A DNA stretch of 64,000 bases from Brevibacterium moorei (GCF_024580735.1 NZ_JANIJX010000010.1:1-64000); one strand, 5' to 3'. Positions 10,277 to 19,445 are shown, numbered from the stretch's first letter. Made by a program: numbers and translations. The notes: generated by a model not told the origin, from the sequence alone.

Positions 10277-11214
10277 ACCAGCCCCTGGACCGGATCGAGC
10301 TCACCGGCCTCAAGGTCTTCGGCTACCACGGCGTATTCGACCACGAGAAGCGCGACGGCCAGGACTTCATCGTCGACGTCGTGCTGCATGCGGACCTGGC
10401 CCCGGCCGCCGGCAGTGACGACCTGGCCGACACTGTGGACTACGGCGGCCTGGCGGAGGAGGTCGCGGCGATCGTCGAGGGTGAGCCCTTCGACCTGATC
10501 GAGACCCTGGCCGGGACCATCGCCGAACACTGCCTGACGAAGGCCGAACGCGTCGAAGTCACCGTCCACAAACCGCACGCCCCGATCCAGCGCAGCTTCG
10601 ACGATGTGGCCGTGCACGTGGAGCGGACCCGGCGCGCCGTTCGCCCCCAGTTGATCCGCGCAGTGCTGTCGCTCGGGTCGAATATGGGCAGCTCCGCCGA
10701 CACCCTGGACGCTGCCCTTGAGGCCCTGGCCGAACACCCGCGGATCAGCGTCGAGGCCATCAGCTCGAAGTACTCCACCGCGCCGGTCGGCGGAGTGGAA
10801 CAGGACGACTTCGTCAACGCCGCGGCACTGGTGACCAGCTCCCTGAGCCCGCGCGAACTCCTGGCGGTGTGCCAGGGGATCGAACTGGCCCACGGCAGGC
10901 GCCGTCTGGTGCACTGGGGGCCGCGCACCCTGGACATCGACCTGATCCGGGTGACCGACGCCTCGCAGGACATCGACGACCCGCTGGTGCAGATCATGAG
11001 TTCCGATCCGGTGCTGACCCTGCCACACCCGCAGGCCGCGGGCCGTGCCTTCGTGTTGGCCCCCTGGGCCGAACTGCGTCCGGCCGCCCGGCTGCGCGCC
11101 GCGGCGATCACTCGAACCGATGCGAGCGACCCCGACACTGCTACCGTGGAGGTGACCAGGCGGGCCGCTGAGCTGGCCGGTCAGGGCATTCGCCGTCTCA
11201 ACCGAACCGTCTGA
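10273..11214 (+). CDS. folBK: bifunctional dihydroneopterin aldolase / HPPK
   Basis: A FolB-FolK fusion of 313 residues. Residues ~1-120 are dihydroneopterin aldolase (LTGLKVFGYHGVFDHEK, then TVDYGGLAE). Residues ~130-300 are 6-hydroxymethyl-7,8-dihydropterin pyrophosphokinase, with LSLGSNMG at its start and the signature WGPRTLDIDLI. Fusion of consecutive pathway steps is known in actinobacteria. It overlaps folP by 4 nt. Together with folE and folP it supplies most of the route from GTP to dihydropteroate. Confidence 0.95.
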   Translation: MNQPLDRIELTGLKVFGYHGVFDHEKRDGQDFIVDVVLHADLAPAAGSDDLADTVDYGGLAEEVAAIVEGEPFDLIETLAGTIAEHCLTKAERVEVTVHKPHAPIQRSFDDVAVHVERTRRAVRPQLIRAVLSLGSNMGSSADTLDAALEALAEHPRISVEAISSKYSTAPVGGVEQDDFVNAAALVTSSLSPRELLAVCQGIELAHGRRRLVHWGPRTLDIDLIRVTDASQDIDDPLVQIMSSDPVLTLPHPQAAGRAFVLAPWAELRPAARLRAAAITRTDASDPDTATVEVTRRAAELAGQGIRRLNRTV

Positions 11215-11268
11215 ACTGATAGGACCACAGACCGCAGGACCATAACCCGAAGGACCCGAGAAGGACCG

Positions 11269-11787
11269 ATGAACAAGATCCGCCCGCTTTCCCTGGTGCT
11301 GTGGGGACTCGTGGGCCTCGTGGCCGGTGGCTGCCTGTGCTACGTGCTGGAATCGACCGGACGCCAACTGCCCCCGGCACCGTGGCCGGCGATCGGCGGG
11401 ATGGTGCTGCTCTCCCTGGTCCTGTTGATCCTGGGCCTGCCGATCAAGCGCTGGAACGACGGGGACCGCAAAGAGGTGATGGACCCGCTGCGCGCGGCCC
11501 GGGTGGCGATCATGGCACGCGCAGCGGCCTTCGCCGGCGCGATCCTGACCGGCTTCTACGGCGGCCACCTGCTCTACCTGCTCATCAGCACCGATGTGCT
11601 GCGCGTGCATCTGGCCATACCCTACGCAGCGGCATTCCTGGCGGCCGTCGTCCTGCTCATCGTCGGTCTGATCGTCGAATGGTTCTGCCGCCTGCCCCCG
11701 GACGACCCCCGGGAGATCGAACGCAAACGCCGGGAGTCCCAGGGTCGTGACACCGGTCTGAGCGGTCCGGAGGCCGATCCAGCATGA
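11269..11787 (+). CDS. DUF3180 family membrane protein
   Basis: 172 residues with four predicted membrane helices (about residues 5-25, 40-60, 78-105 and 115-138), then a charged, Arg/Glu-rich cytosolic tail. This matches the actinobacterial DUF3180 family, which is regularly encoded just after folK. The function is unknown. The stop overlaps the start of the next PH-domain gene by 4 nt, so the two are probably co-translated. Confidence 0.85.
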   Translation: MNKIRPLSLVLWGLVGLVAGGCLCYVLESTGRQLPPAPWPAIGGMVLLSLVLLILGLPIKRWNDGDRKEVMDPLRAARVAIMARAAAFAGAILTGFYGGHLLYLLISTDVLRVHLAIPYAAAFLAAVVLLIVGLIVEWFCRLPPDDPREIERKRRESQGRDTGLSGPEADPA

Positions 11788-12362
11788 ATGAGACGAATAT
11801 GCCCTCCCACAGTTCCCCCTATGATCCCTCTGCTGCGGTGCCGGGCAGGCCCTCCGAGCCGCCGGTGAACACGCTGGAGCGGGAGGAGCAGAACTTGGAG
11901 CCGCTGAGCCGTCGCCTGGTCGGCCTGCGGCTGATCGGCCTGGCGGGCTGGCTGCTGCTGCCGCTGGTGGTGATCGCCGCGACCATCGTGCTGGCCGTTT
12001 GGCAATCCTGGGCCTGGCCGATCGTGGCCGCCGAGGCCCTGATCACCGTGGTGCTGTTCGGCTGGCTGGCCGTGCTGATCCCCCGCCAGGTGCGCCGGAT
12101 GGGATTCCGGGTGGGCGAGACCGACCTACTGATCCAGCGCGGCATCATGTTCCAGCGCACCACGATCGTGCCCCTGGGCCGGCTGCAGTTCGTCGATGTG
12201 GGGCAGGGACCGCTGGAGCGGCTGCTGGGCCTGGCGACGGTGGAACTGCACACGGCCTCGGCGAAATCCGATGCCGTCATCCCCGGTTTGACCAGGGCCC
12301 GCGCGGATGCGCTGCGCAATGAGCTGGCAGCCCGTGGCGAGCACCGCCTGGCAGGGTTGTGA
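11784..12362 (+). CDS. bacterial PH domain membrane protein (YdbS-like)
   Basis: 192-residue protein with a cytosolic N-terminus, two closely spaced membrane helices (about residues 55-105) and a C-terminal bPH2 domain (GFRVGETDLLIQRGIMFQRTTIVPLGRLQFVDVGQGPLER region). This is the YdbS architecture. The small YdbS-like and larger YdbT-like proteins are usually encoded in tandem, as here, and presumably act together in the membrane. A role is not established beyond proposals for Bacillus YdbST. Confidence 0.85.
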   Translation: MNETNMPSHSSPYDPSAAVPGRPSEPPVNTLEREEQNLEPLSRRLVGLRLIGLAGWLLLPLVVIAATIVLAVWQSWAWPIVAAEALITVVLFGWLAVLIPRQVRRMGFRVGETDLLIQRGIMFQRTTIVPLGRLQFVDVGQGPLERLLGLATVELHTASAKSDAVIPGLTRARADALRNELAARGEHRLAGL

Positions 12363-12368
12363 TCGACG

Positions 12369-14186
12369 ATGACCGAGCACGCGGATACCAACGGCTGGCG
12401 CCACGTCCACCCGCTGACCCCGGTGGTGCGCACCGTGATCGTCGCCGTGGCGATCGTGGCGGTGGCCGTGGCGAACGCCCACCAGCTCATCCAGGACCAG
12501 GTGGAGGCCTATCTCCAACACGATGAACCGCCCACCAAGGCGATCTGGCGCTGGGCGGCGGACAATCCGCTGTACCTGCTGGCCGGCCTGGCCGTGCTCG
12601 TGGTGGTGCTGGCGCTTGTGGTGGGCGGCAACTGGCTGACCTGGAAGTACACCCGGTTCCGGCTGGGCAGTGACGCCGTCTACCTGCACCAGGGGGTGCT
12701 GTCGAAGAAACAGCGCTCCGCCCGGCTGGACCGGGTGCAGGCGATCGACGTCAACCAGCCGCTGCTGGCGCGGATCGTGGGCCTGGCGACCCTGAACTTC
12801 GATGTGGCCGGCGGCAAGAACTCGAACATCGCCATCGGCTATCTGCGCCGCGCCGAGGCCTTCGAACTGCGCGATGAGATGCTCGCCAGGGTGCGCGCGG
12901 CCAAGGCCGGGGAACAGCCGGCAGTCGGCACAGCCCAGGGCGCTACTCAGCCGCAGGGCACGAGACCGGGGCCGGGCGGGCCCGCGGTTCCGGATCCGGG
13001 ACCCGGCACCGGTCCCGGTGCGGCTCCGGGCGCTGCCCCGCGCCTTAGCCCGGGTGCGGGCGCACAGCCGGGTGGCGCCTCGGCCCCGGGCGCTCAGACT
13101 TTCCCCGGCGCCACGCAGTCCGCCGGACCGGCCGACGCGACGGGGGAGCGCGGCACTTCGGTGGGTTCGCGCCTGCTGGCGGGGCTGGCGCACACCGGCC
13201 AGGCCGTCGGCCAGGACATCGAGGGCACCCTGCGCGAGGCCCTGGCCGCTTACACCGTCGACCCGCGGGTCGACGCCGCCGGCCGGCTGCTGCGGATCCC
13301 GGCCCATCAGGTACTGCTCTCCCAACTGCTGAGCGCGGGCACGATCGTGGGCGTCCTCTTCATCCTGGCAGTGATAATCGGTGTGATCATCGCGGTGTCC
13401 ATAGCCGGCGGTGAGGTCCTGGGCGCCTTATTGAGCGCGGCAATACCGGTCGTGATCGCTTTCGTCTCCGTGTTCTATGCGCAGGCCAAATCCGGCCTGC
13501 AGTACGCGAACTTCTCTGTCGCCCTGACCGCCGACGGACTGACGATCACCACGGGGCTGACGACCACGGTCCGCCGCGTCATCCCGCTCGACCGGATCCA
13601 GGCGGTGCGGGTGAGCCAGCCGCTGCTGTGGCGCGGCCCGGACTGGTGGAAGGTCGAGTACAACTTCGCCGGGGGCAGCGATGTCTCCGATGCCAAGTCG
13701 ATCCAGACAGTGCTGCTGCCGGTGGGCAGCAGGGAACAGGCGCTCATGCTGCTGGGCCTGGCACTGCCGGACCCGGGACGCGCCGACGCGCGGGAGTTCA
13801 TCTTCGACGCGATGGATTCGACCGACCACCGCAAGCCCGGCAATACGGGCTTCGGGGCATCACCTGCGGTGGCCCGTTGGCTGGATCCGCTGACCTATAA
13901 GCGCAACGGTTCGGCGCCGCTGGAACACATGGAGGTGATCCGGGGCGGCAGACTGCACCGCTGGGTCGACTTCGTCCCCTACGCCCGGGTGCAGTCGCTG
14001 CGCCTGGAACAGGGGCCGCTGCAGCGGAGGTTCCACCTGATGACGATCGAACTGCATTCGACCGCCGGTCCCATCCACCCGCGGATTCTGCACCTGGACC
14101 CGGTTTCGGCGCAGAACAAGTTCATGGCCCTGGGCGCGCGCACCCAACGGGCCCGCGATCTGATGGACGGGCGGGCACGTATATGA
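12369..14186 (+). CDS. large bacterial PH domain membrane protein (YdbT-like)
   Basis: 605 residues holding three bPH2 domains. The first (about 85-175) follows two N-terminal helices, the second is at ~377-464 after a helix pair (~320-370), and the third is at ~507-594. Each has the DRVQA/DRIQAVRVSQP-like core. A Pro/Ala/Gly-rich linker (~194-264) separates the first PH unit from the rest and appears longer than usual. It starts 6 bp after the YdbS-like partner, so they form one unit. Cell-surface or membrane-stress roles have been suggested for relatives; nothing more specific can be said. Confidence 0.85.
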   Translation: MTEHADTNGWRHVHPLTPVVRTVIVAVAIVAVAVANAHQLIQDQVEAYLQHDEPPTKAIWRWAADNPLYLLAGLAVLVVVLALVVGGNWLTWKYTRFRLGSDAVYLHQGVLSKKQRSARLDRVQAIDVNQPLLARIVGLATLNFDVAGGKNSNIAIGYLRRAEAFELRDEMLARVRAAKAGEQPAVGTAQGATQPQGTRPGPGGPAVPDPGPGTGPGAAPGAAPRLSPGAGAQPGGASAPGAQTFPGATQSAGPADATGERGTSVGSRLLAGLAHTGQAVGQDIEGTLREALAAYTVDPRVDAAGRLLRIPAHQVLLSQLLSAGTIVGVLFILAVIIGVIIAVSIAGGEVLGALLSAAIPVVIAFVSVFYAQAKSGLQYANFSVALTADGLTITTGLTTTVRRVIPLDRIQAVRVSQPLLWRGPDWWKVEYNFAGGSDVSDAKSIQTVLLPVGSREQALMLLGLALPDPGRADAREFIFDAMDSTDHRKPGNTGFGASPAVARWLDPLTYKRNGSAPLEHMEVIRGGRLHRWVDFVPYARVQSLRLEQGPLQRRFHLMTIELHSTAGPIHPRILHLDPVSAQNKFMALGARTQRARDLMDGRARI

Positions 14187-14228
14187 GGGAATGCAAGTGA
14201 AACGAGTATCTGTGAAGGGGAGTCGGGG

Positions 14229-15119
14229 ATGAACCACGAGGACGAGACCCGCCTGGGCGTGGGCATTGTGGGCGCGGGCCGGGTCGGAGTCGTCATGGGC
14301 GCGGCCCTGCGCGGGGCCGGGCACGCGGTGATCGGAGTATCCGCCGGGTCCCAGGCCAGCCGCGACCGAGCGGATGCGATGCTGCCCGAGGTGCCGCAGC
14401 TGGACGTGGAGACGATCGTCGAACGCGCCGAACTCGTGCTGTTCACGGTTCCCGACGATGAACTGCCCGGCCTGGTCGCGGGCCTGGCCAAACTGGGTCG
14501 CTTCAAGCCCGGACAGATCGTCATGCACTGCGCCGGCCGCTACGGCACCGAGGTGCTCGAACCGGCCCGCGCGGGCGGTGCGATCGTGCTGGCCCTGCAT
14601 CCCTCACTGACGTTCACGGGCACCTCGATGGACCTGCCCCGGCTGCGGCAGGCGACCATCGCGGTCACCGGCGCCAAGACGGTGCTGCCGATCGGCCAAG
14701 CGCTGGTCGTGGAGATCGGGGCGGAGCCGATCGTGGTGGCCCAGGCCGACCGGGCGCTCTACCACGCGGCGATCACCCATGCGGCCAACCACACCTCGGT
14801 CGTCATCGCGCAGGCCCTGGACATCCTGGGTCAAGTCGGTGTCGAGGACCCCGCCAGGGTGCTGCACTCGCTGGTCGACGCTGCGGTCTCGAACACCCTG
14901 CAGACCGGTCCCAGGGCGTTGACCGGTCCGGTCAGCCGCGGGGATGTGGACACTGTGGCGGCCCACCTGCAGGCCCTGGACGAACTGGCGGTGACACAGG
15001 GGTCGACGACCATCGCCTCGACGTACCGGGCATTGGCGCGTGCGACGGTGGCCAGGGCGCTTTCCAACGGCACGATCGGCGACGAGACGGCGCTCAGGCT
15101 CACAGATTTGCTGGAGTGA
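14229..15119 (+). CDS. Rossmann-like and DUF2520 domain protein
   Basis: 296-residue NAD(P)-dependent dehydrogenase-like protein. A GxGxxG nucleotide site (GVGIVGAGRVGVVMG, residues ~11-25) begins an N-terminal Rossmann domain, and the C-terminal half is the all-helical DUF2520 domain (AITHAANHTSVVIAQALD). The fold resembles ketopantoate reductase and proC-type enzymes, but the substrate is unknown. In many actinobacteria this gene is followed by panC; here lysS follows directly after 20 bp. Confidence 0.87.
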   Translation: MNHEDETRLGVGIVGAGRVGVVMGAALRGAGHAVIGVSAGSQASRDRADAMLPEVPQLDVETIVERAELVLFTVPDDELPGLVAGLAKLGRFKPGQIVMHCAGRYGTEVLEPARAGGAIVLALHPSLTFTGTSMDLPRLRQATIAVTGAKTVLPIGQALVVEIGAEPIVVAQADRALYHAAITHAANHTSVVIAQALDILGQVGVEDPARVLHSLVDAAVSNTLQTGPRALTGPVSRGDVDTVAAHLQALDELAVTQGSTTIASTYRALARATVARALSNGTIGDETALRLTDLLE

Positions 15120-15139
15120 CCGGCTGGTAGCCTTATACC

Positions 15140-16672
15140 ATGCCTGAGAACGACCAGCACGGCACGAATGTGCCCACGGACACCCCCGAACACCTGGACC
15201 CAGAACAGCTGCGCATCCGCAAGGAGAAGCGCCAGCGCCTGTTGGATTCCGGGCAGCAGGCCTATCCGGTCTCCGTCGGGCGCACGCATTCGCTGGCCCA
15301 GGTCCGCGCGGCCCACCCGGATCTGGAACCGGGGCAGGAGACGGACGACGTGGTGGGCGTGACGGGCCGTGTGGTCTTCGTGCGCAACACCGGCAAGCTG
15401 TGCTTCGTGACGCTGCAGGAGGGCGACGGCACCCGGCTGCAGGGCATGCTGTCCCTAGCCGAGGTCGGCAAGGAGCGGTTGGACGCTTGGAAGCAGGACG
15501 TGGATCTGGGCGATCACGTGTTCCTGCACGGCCGGGTCATCGCCTCCAAGCGCGGGGAACTGTCCGTGATGGCCGATGAGTGGGCACTGGCCGCCAAGTC
15601 GCTGCGCCCCCTGCCCACCATGCACACGGAACTCAGTGAGGAGACGCGGGTGCGCCAGCGCTACGTCGACCTCATCACGCGTCCCGCTGCACGGGAGAAT
15701 GTGCGGACGCGCGCCAAGGTGATGGAATCCCTGCGCCACACCTTCGCGGGACACGATTTCATGGAGATCGAAACCCCCATGCTGCAGGTGATTCCCTCGG
15801 GAGCCGCGGCTCGGCCCTTCTCCACGCATATGAATGCCTATGACATGGAACTGTTCCTGCGCATCGCGCCGGAACTGTATTTGAAGCGGGCAGTGGTGGG
15901 CGGTCTTGAACGCGTGTTCGAGATCAACCGCAATTTCCGCAATGAAGGCGCCGATTCCACGCATTCGCCGGAATTCGCAATGCTGGAGGCCTATCAGGCC
16001 TATGGCGATTACAAGTCGATCGGCGCCTTGACGAAGGAACTCATTCAAAACGCCGCAATGGACGCAACGGGTTCGCACAAGGTGACTCTGGCCGATGGCA
16101 CGGAATACGACTTCGGCGGGGAATGGGCCGTTGTCAGCATGTACGATTCGCTGTCGGAGGAATCCGGTCACACCGTGACCCCGGAGACCACGGTTGACGA
16201 ACTCGCAGCGATCGCCGCGGAACACAATGTGGATATGGGCGGGGTATTCCGTTCGCACGGCAAATACGTCGAGGAATTGTGGGAGCACTTCTACTCCGAC
16301 CGGCTGTGGGCGCCCACCTTCGTCATCGACTTCCCCGTCGATACCTCGCCTCTGACACGCGAACACCGCTCCAAGCCCGGCGTGGTGGAGAAGTGGGACC
16401 TGTACGTGCGGGGCTTCGAACTGGCCACGGGCTATTCGGAGCTGGTCGACCCGGTGATCCAGCGTGAGCGCTTCGTCTCCCAGGCCAAGGACGCGGCCCA
16501 GGGCGATGATGAGGCGATGCGGTTGGATGAGGATTTCCTCACCGCCATGGAATTCGGTATGCCGCCCACCGGCGGTATGGGTATGGGTATGGACCGCCTG
16601 CTCATGGCGATTACCGGCCTGGGAATCCGCGATACGATTCTTTTCCCGCTGGTCAAGCCGATCGAGAACTGA
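15140..16672 (+). CDS. lysS: lysyl-tRNA synthetase, class II
   Basis: 510-residue class IIb aminoacyl-tRNA synthetase. An N-terminal OB-fold anticodon-binding domain (about residues 65-165) precedes the catalytic core with motif 1 ([20 protein letters not shown]), motif 2 ([19 protein letters not shown]) and motif 3 ([15 protein letters not shown]). Length and motifs are complete. A weak CGGATT-N6-AATCCG stem at 16687-16704 follows the stop and could be a terminator or an operator for the next genes. Confidence 0.98.
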   Translation: MPENDQHGTNVPTDTPEHLDPEQLRIRKEKRQRLLDSGQQAYPVSVGRTHSLAQVRAAHPDLEPGQETDDVVGVTGRVVFVRNTGKLCFVTLQEGDGTRLQGMLSLAEVGKERLDAWKQDVDLGDHVFLHGRVIASKRGELSVMADEWALAAKSLRPLPTMHTELSEETRVRQRYVDLITRPAARENVRTRAKVMESLRHTFAGHDFMEIETPMLQVIPSGAAARPFSTHMNAYDMELFLRIAPELYLKRAVVGGLERVFEINRNFRNEGADSTHSPEFAMLEAYQAYGDYKSIGALTKELIQNAAMDATGSHKVTLADGTEYDFGGEWAVVSMYDSLSEESGHTVTPETTVDELAAIAAEHNVDMGGVFRSHGKYVEELWEHFYSDRLWAPTFVIDFPVDTSPLTREHRSKPGVVEKWDLYVRGFELATGYSELVDPVIQRERFVSQAKDAAQGDDEAMRLDEDFLTAMEFGMPPTGGMGMGMDRLLMAITGLGIRDTILFPLVKPIEN

Positions 16673-16724
16673 TGTCATCTGATCACCGGATTTGTTTTAA
16701 TCCGCTGCCGATCTGGGGTAGGGT

Positions 16725-16967
16725 ATGGAATACATCAAGGTAATTCTTCCTTCGCTCTGTGTGGGGTTGGTCTTCTGGTACGTTCTGCGCAGCGTCATCA
16801 AAGCCGACAGTATTGAGCGCAAGGAAATGGAGAAGTACTACGATCAGATGGATGCAGGCGCCGGTGCACAGGATGCGCCGGCTGAAGCCTCCGGACAACC
16901 AGACGTAGCAGACAAAGCAAAGGACGGTGCCCATGGCACGCGAAATGAAGCTGGTCCTGACCGATGA
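16725..16967 (+). CDS. small single-pass membrane protein
   Basis: 80-residue protein with one N-terminal hydrophobic helix (VILPSLCVGLVFWYVLRSVI) and a charged tail rich in Ala, Asp and Lys. The C-terminal 35 bp overlap the start of lsr2 in another frame. I do not recognise a family with confidence; short proteins of this layout are often encoded just before lsr2 in Micrococcales. The overlap suggests translational coupling to lsr2. Confidence 0.65.
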   Translation: MEYIKVILPSLCVGLVFWYVLRSVIKADSIERKEMEKYYDQMDAGAGAQDAPAEASGQPDVADKAKDGAHGTRNEAGPDR

Positions 16968-17274
16968 TATGGACGGCAGCAAGGCGGCGGAAACTGTAAG
17001 CTTCTCGGTGGACCAGGGCGATTATGAAATCGAACTGTCCTCGGAGAATGCGGATAAGCTGCGCGAGGTCCTGGCCCCGTACATTGCAGCCGGCCGCCGC
17101 GTGACGCGTCAGCGCCAGTCCGCCGGTCGCGCCCGCAACAGTGGCGTGACGACCTACAAGACCGGTCCTGACACCAAGCTGGTGCGCAAGTGGGCCAAGG
17201 AGAACGGCTACGACGTGTCCGACCGCGGCCGTATCGAGGCCTCGATCCTGGACGCCTACAAGGCCGCTCACTGA
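16933..17274 (+). CDS. lsr2: Lsr2 nucleoid-associated protein
   Basis: H-NS-like xenogeneic silencer that bridges AT-rich DNA. The 113-residue protein has the N-terminal dimerisation domain (MKLVLTDDMDGSKAAETVSF) and a C-terminal DNA-binding domain with the AT-hook-like RGR (SDRGRIEASILDAY, about residues 97-110). ATG at 16933 is preceded by AAAGGA and fits family alignments better than GTG at 16927. A strong bidirectional terminator follows. In a GC-rich genome this protein would be expected to bind the lower-GC accessory stretches, such as those near 19.5-20.6 kb and 59 kb. Confidence 0.96.
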   Translation: MAREMKLVLTDDMDGSKAAETVSFSVDQGDYEIELSSENADKLREVLAPYIAAGRRVTRQRQSAGRARNSGVTTYKTGPDTKLVRKWAKENGYDVSDRGRIEASILDAYKAAH

Positions 17275-17295
17275 GGTAGTCCCTCGTAGAACGCC

Positions 17296-17351
17296 AAAGC
17301 GATCCCGGCATTCCACAGCTCAGAAGAGCTGTGGAATGCCGGGATCGCTTT
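17296..17351. terminator. strong bidirectional terminator
   Basis: Perfect 26-bp arms at 17296-17321 and 17326-17351 with a 4-nt AGAA loop. The arm ends are AAAGCGATC and GATCGCTTT, so a short T-run follows in both directions. It lies between lsr2 (rightward) and the response-regulator gene (leftward) and serves both. Confidence 0.93.
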
Positions 17352-17380
17352 GTTCTTCGGGAGGGGAGGGGCAGCGCGGT

Positions 17381-18065
17381 TCAGACGGAGAGGAAGCGGT
17401 AGCGCAGGCCGGCGGTGATCAACTGCAGTTGATTGTTCACATTGAACTTCGCCATCATGCGCTTGGTGTAGGTCTTCACCGTTTCCAACCCCACGCATTT
17501 CCTCTGCGATCTGCCGATAGTTCTGGCCCCGGTAGAGCAAGGTGAGCACCTGGCGCTCCTGATCCGACAGCGGCGGAATCCCGATGGGGGCCTGCGGGAG
17601 GAAGTCCATGCTGACCATCAGCGAACGGCCCAGGGAGTGGAAGTCAGTGGGCTGGCCGCCGCGGGCCAGGGTTTTGACGGCGGCGACGATGGATTCGGGG
17701 TCCATGTCCTTGTCCAGCGTGGCCCGGGCGCCCGCGTCGATCGCGCGTGCCAGGCCCGGGCCCGGGGTAATGGTGGTCAGCAGCATGACATTGGCCCAGG
17801 GGTCGGCGGCCATGATCGCAGCGGTGGCGTCGATGCCGTTGAGCGTGTCCAGGCCGAAGTCCACGTCCATCAGCACCACGCTGGGGTGGTGCCGCTTGTA
17901 CGTGTCGATGCCGTCCTGCGCGGTCCGACAGGGTTCCAGGACGGTGATTTCAGGATCCGCGGCCAGGATATTGGATACGCCACGGCGCACCCAGCCGTCG
18001 TTGTCGACGACCATGGCGGTAATGGGCTGCCCGGGCCCCACGATCCGGCCTGGTTTCGCAGTCAC
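17381..18065 (-). pseudogene. LuxR/NarL-family response regulator, frameshifted in the HTH
   Basis: The receiver domain looks intact: acidic pair in VVDNDGW, phospho-acceptor in LMDVD, Thr in LLTT and Lys in LDKD. The HTH begins normally (LSDQERQVLTLLYRGQNYRQIAEEM), but the frame is lost at a four-base C run (plus strand 17489-17492). In the neighbouring frame the domain resumes as LETVKTYTKRMMAKFNVNN and ends at 17381. Family alignment is one residue short at the junction, so a 2-nt loss (for example GT from a GTGT run) fits better than a 1-nt gain. As it stands the frame runs on to 17268 and lacks the recognition helix. The GTG at 18065 is a likely start; others lie upstream. The partner kinase is next door. 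A sequencing error cannot be excluded. Confidence 0.75.
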
Positions 18066-18129
18066 TTGCAGTACTTCTGGCGTGAAGCTGGTAGCGGATG
18101 GGTTGATAAGGCGAGGATGATGGAAATGA

Positions 18130-19389
18130 TCATGCGCATGTATCCATCTGAGCACGAATCGGCTTGCCGCTTGTCCCTTGATCGGGGGACATTTCATTGT
18201 CATTCCTCGGCACGGGCAGATCGATTCTGACTCGAAACAGGCCACCGGGTTCTACCCACGCGGAACAGACACCATTCCAAGCGGTGGCCCGCTGGGCCAG
18301 GGTATAGGGCTGTGCGGCCTCGCTCTGTGTGGTGGTGGGATTACTGGCCTCCAGGCGAAGCACGTGCCGCCCGGCCGAATCGTTGAGTCCGACGCTGATC
18401 AGACAGCGTTCATGGTCAGCCGCGTGCTTGACGGTGTTCGTTGCGAGTTCGTGGACCATGAAGATCACTGCCTGGGCGAACGGGGTGCTGCAGTATTCGG
18501 GAATCGTGCCGGTGGAGATCTGTACGGAGAATCCTGCAGTACGGGTTACCGATGCAATGGACGCCAGCGCAGTGTGAACCTCTGCCCGCAGCTGAGCCGG
18601 TTGGTCCTGGACCGTGTCGCCTTCTTTGAGTGTGGCCAGCATCTGCGAGAGTTGCTGGCGGCCCCTGGCTGTGATCATGGACAGCTCAGTCAGTAGCCGA
18701 GGATCAACGGCTTTCGTGTCCCCACCGGCCAGTTCGCGAATCATCGCGGCCTGGGCGGACAGGACGTGTGAGAAGGTGTCATGGGTGTCGATGGCGATCC
18801 CGATTTTCATGTCGGCGATCTGCTGCGCATGAGCGGCAGCTTCCTCGCGATTGATTCGGATCAGTTCCGCTATTCGCTTGTCCATGTACCAGGCGACCCA
18901 GCCTGCTACGACGAATAGCAGCGCCATAGCAATCGAGTATATGTCGATGCGGCCCTCGAACTCCGGGTTTCCCAGCGCTGACGCAAACTGGTAAAGAGCC
19001 AGAGTCACCGCAGTGGCAATCGCCGTCCACACCCAGCGACCGCGGCTGGCGAAAACCACTACTGCCAGGGACAGAGGCATGTCGTAGCTGCAGAGGAAAT
19101 CGGGATAGACAGCGACACTGATGATGTAGCCCAGGGCGCTGAAAATCACTGTCGCAGTCGGACAGAACGCAGCCAACACCATAAAGAGCGGAAGAGCCGA
19201 CCTCAGAACGACATAGAGAAGATCGTCGGACTCGGCTCCTCTGTCGGGCAGGGCAAAGAAAATACTCTCACTGAAGATGGCCATCCGAATGGGGAAGTCG
19301 ACAGTGCGCGGGCCCCGGAGGAACCGCCAGACCTTCTGTGCGATGGTGCGAACGTGGGGATTGAGCAGGACCTGCTTGGGGTGTCTCAC
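18130..19389 (-). CDS. sensor histidine kinase (NarL/DesK type)
   Basis: Membrane sensor kinase with about six hydrophobic helices in the first ~190 residues, then a HisKA_3-like dimerisation helix (THDTFSHVLSAQAAMIREL, with the His after TFS) and a C-terminal HATPase domain whose N box reads HELATNTVKHA. The G1 Asp-Gly motif is weak (LEASNP where VxDNG is expected), so ATPase activity is worth checking. I chose GTG at 19389 because it coincides with the predicted +1 of a promoter (TTTGGA-N18-CAAAAT) and would be leaderless; an ATG at 19461 would add 24 poorly conserved residues. The downstream response regulator is frameshifted. Confidence 0.8.
   Translation of the reverse strand: MRHPKQVLLNPHVRTIAQKVWRFLRGPRTVDFPIRMAIFSESIFFALPDRGAESDDLLYVVLRSALPLFMVLAAFCPTATVIFSALGYIISVAVYPDFLCSYDMPLSLAVVVFASRGRWVWTAIATAVTLALYQFASALGNPEFEGRIDIYSIAMALLFVVAGWVAWYMDKRIAELIRINREEAAAHAQQIADMKIGIAIDTHDTFSHVLSAQAAMIRELAGGDTKAVDPRLLTELSMITARGRQQLSQMLATLKEGDTVQDQPAQLRAEVHTALASIASVTRTAGFSVQISTGTIPEYCSTPFAQAVIFMVHELATNTVKHAADHERCLISVGLNDSAGRHVLRLEASNPTTTQSEAAQPYTLAQRATAWNGVCSAWVEPGGLFRVRIDLPVPRNDNEMSPDQGTSGKPIRAQMDTCA
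18172..18191. promoter_or_regulatory. second copy of the 20-bp TGTCCC palindrome
   Basis: TGTCCCTTGATCGGGGGACA matches the perfect palindrome at 19426-19445 in 18 of 20 positions. It lies inside the 3' end of the kinase gene, about 105 bp upstream of the likely response-regulator start. It may be an operator for an internal promoter of the regulator. Confidence 0.5.
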
Positions 19390-19395
19390 GGATAG

Positions 19396-19445
19396 ATTTT
19401 GGCACGTACCTGCAGCGGCTCCAAATGTCCCCCGATCGGGGGACA
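19396..19445 (-). promoter_or_regulatory. kinase promoter with abutting 20-bp perfect palindrome
   Basis: Reading leftward, TGTCCCCCGATCGGGGGACA (19426-19445) directly abuts a candidate -35 (TTTGGA, 19420-19425). An 18-nt spacer leads to a candidate -10 (CAAAAT, 19396-19401), which would start transcription at the GTG at 19389. A 20-bp perfect palindrome placed this way is a good operator candidate, plausibly for the cognate response regulator. A second inverted repeat, GGTCTGTTAGACC, lies at 19480-19492. Confidence 0.55.
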
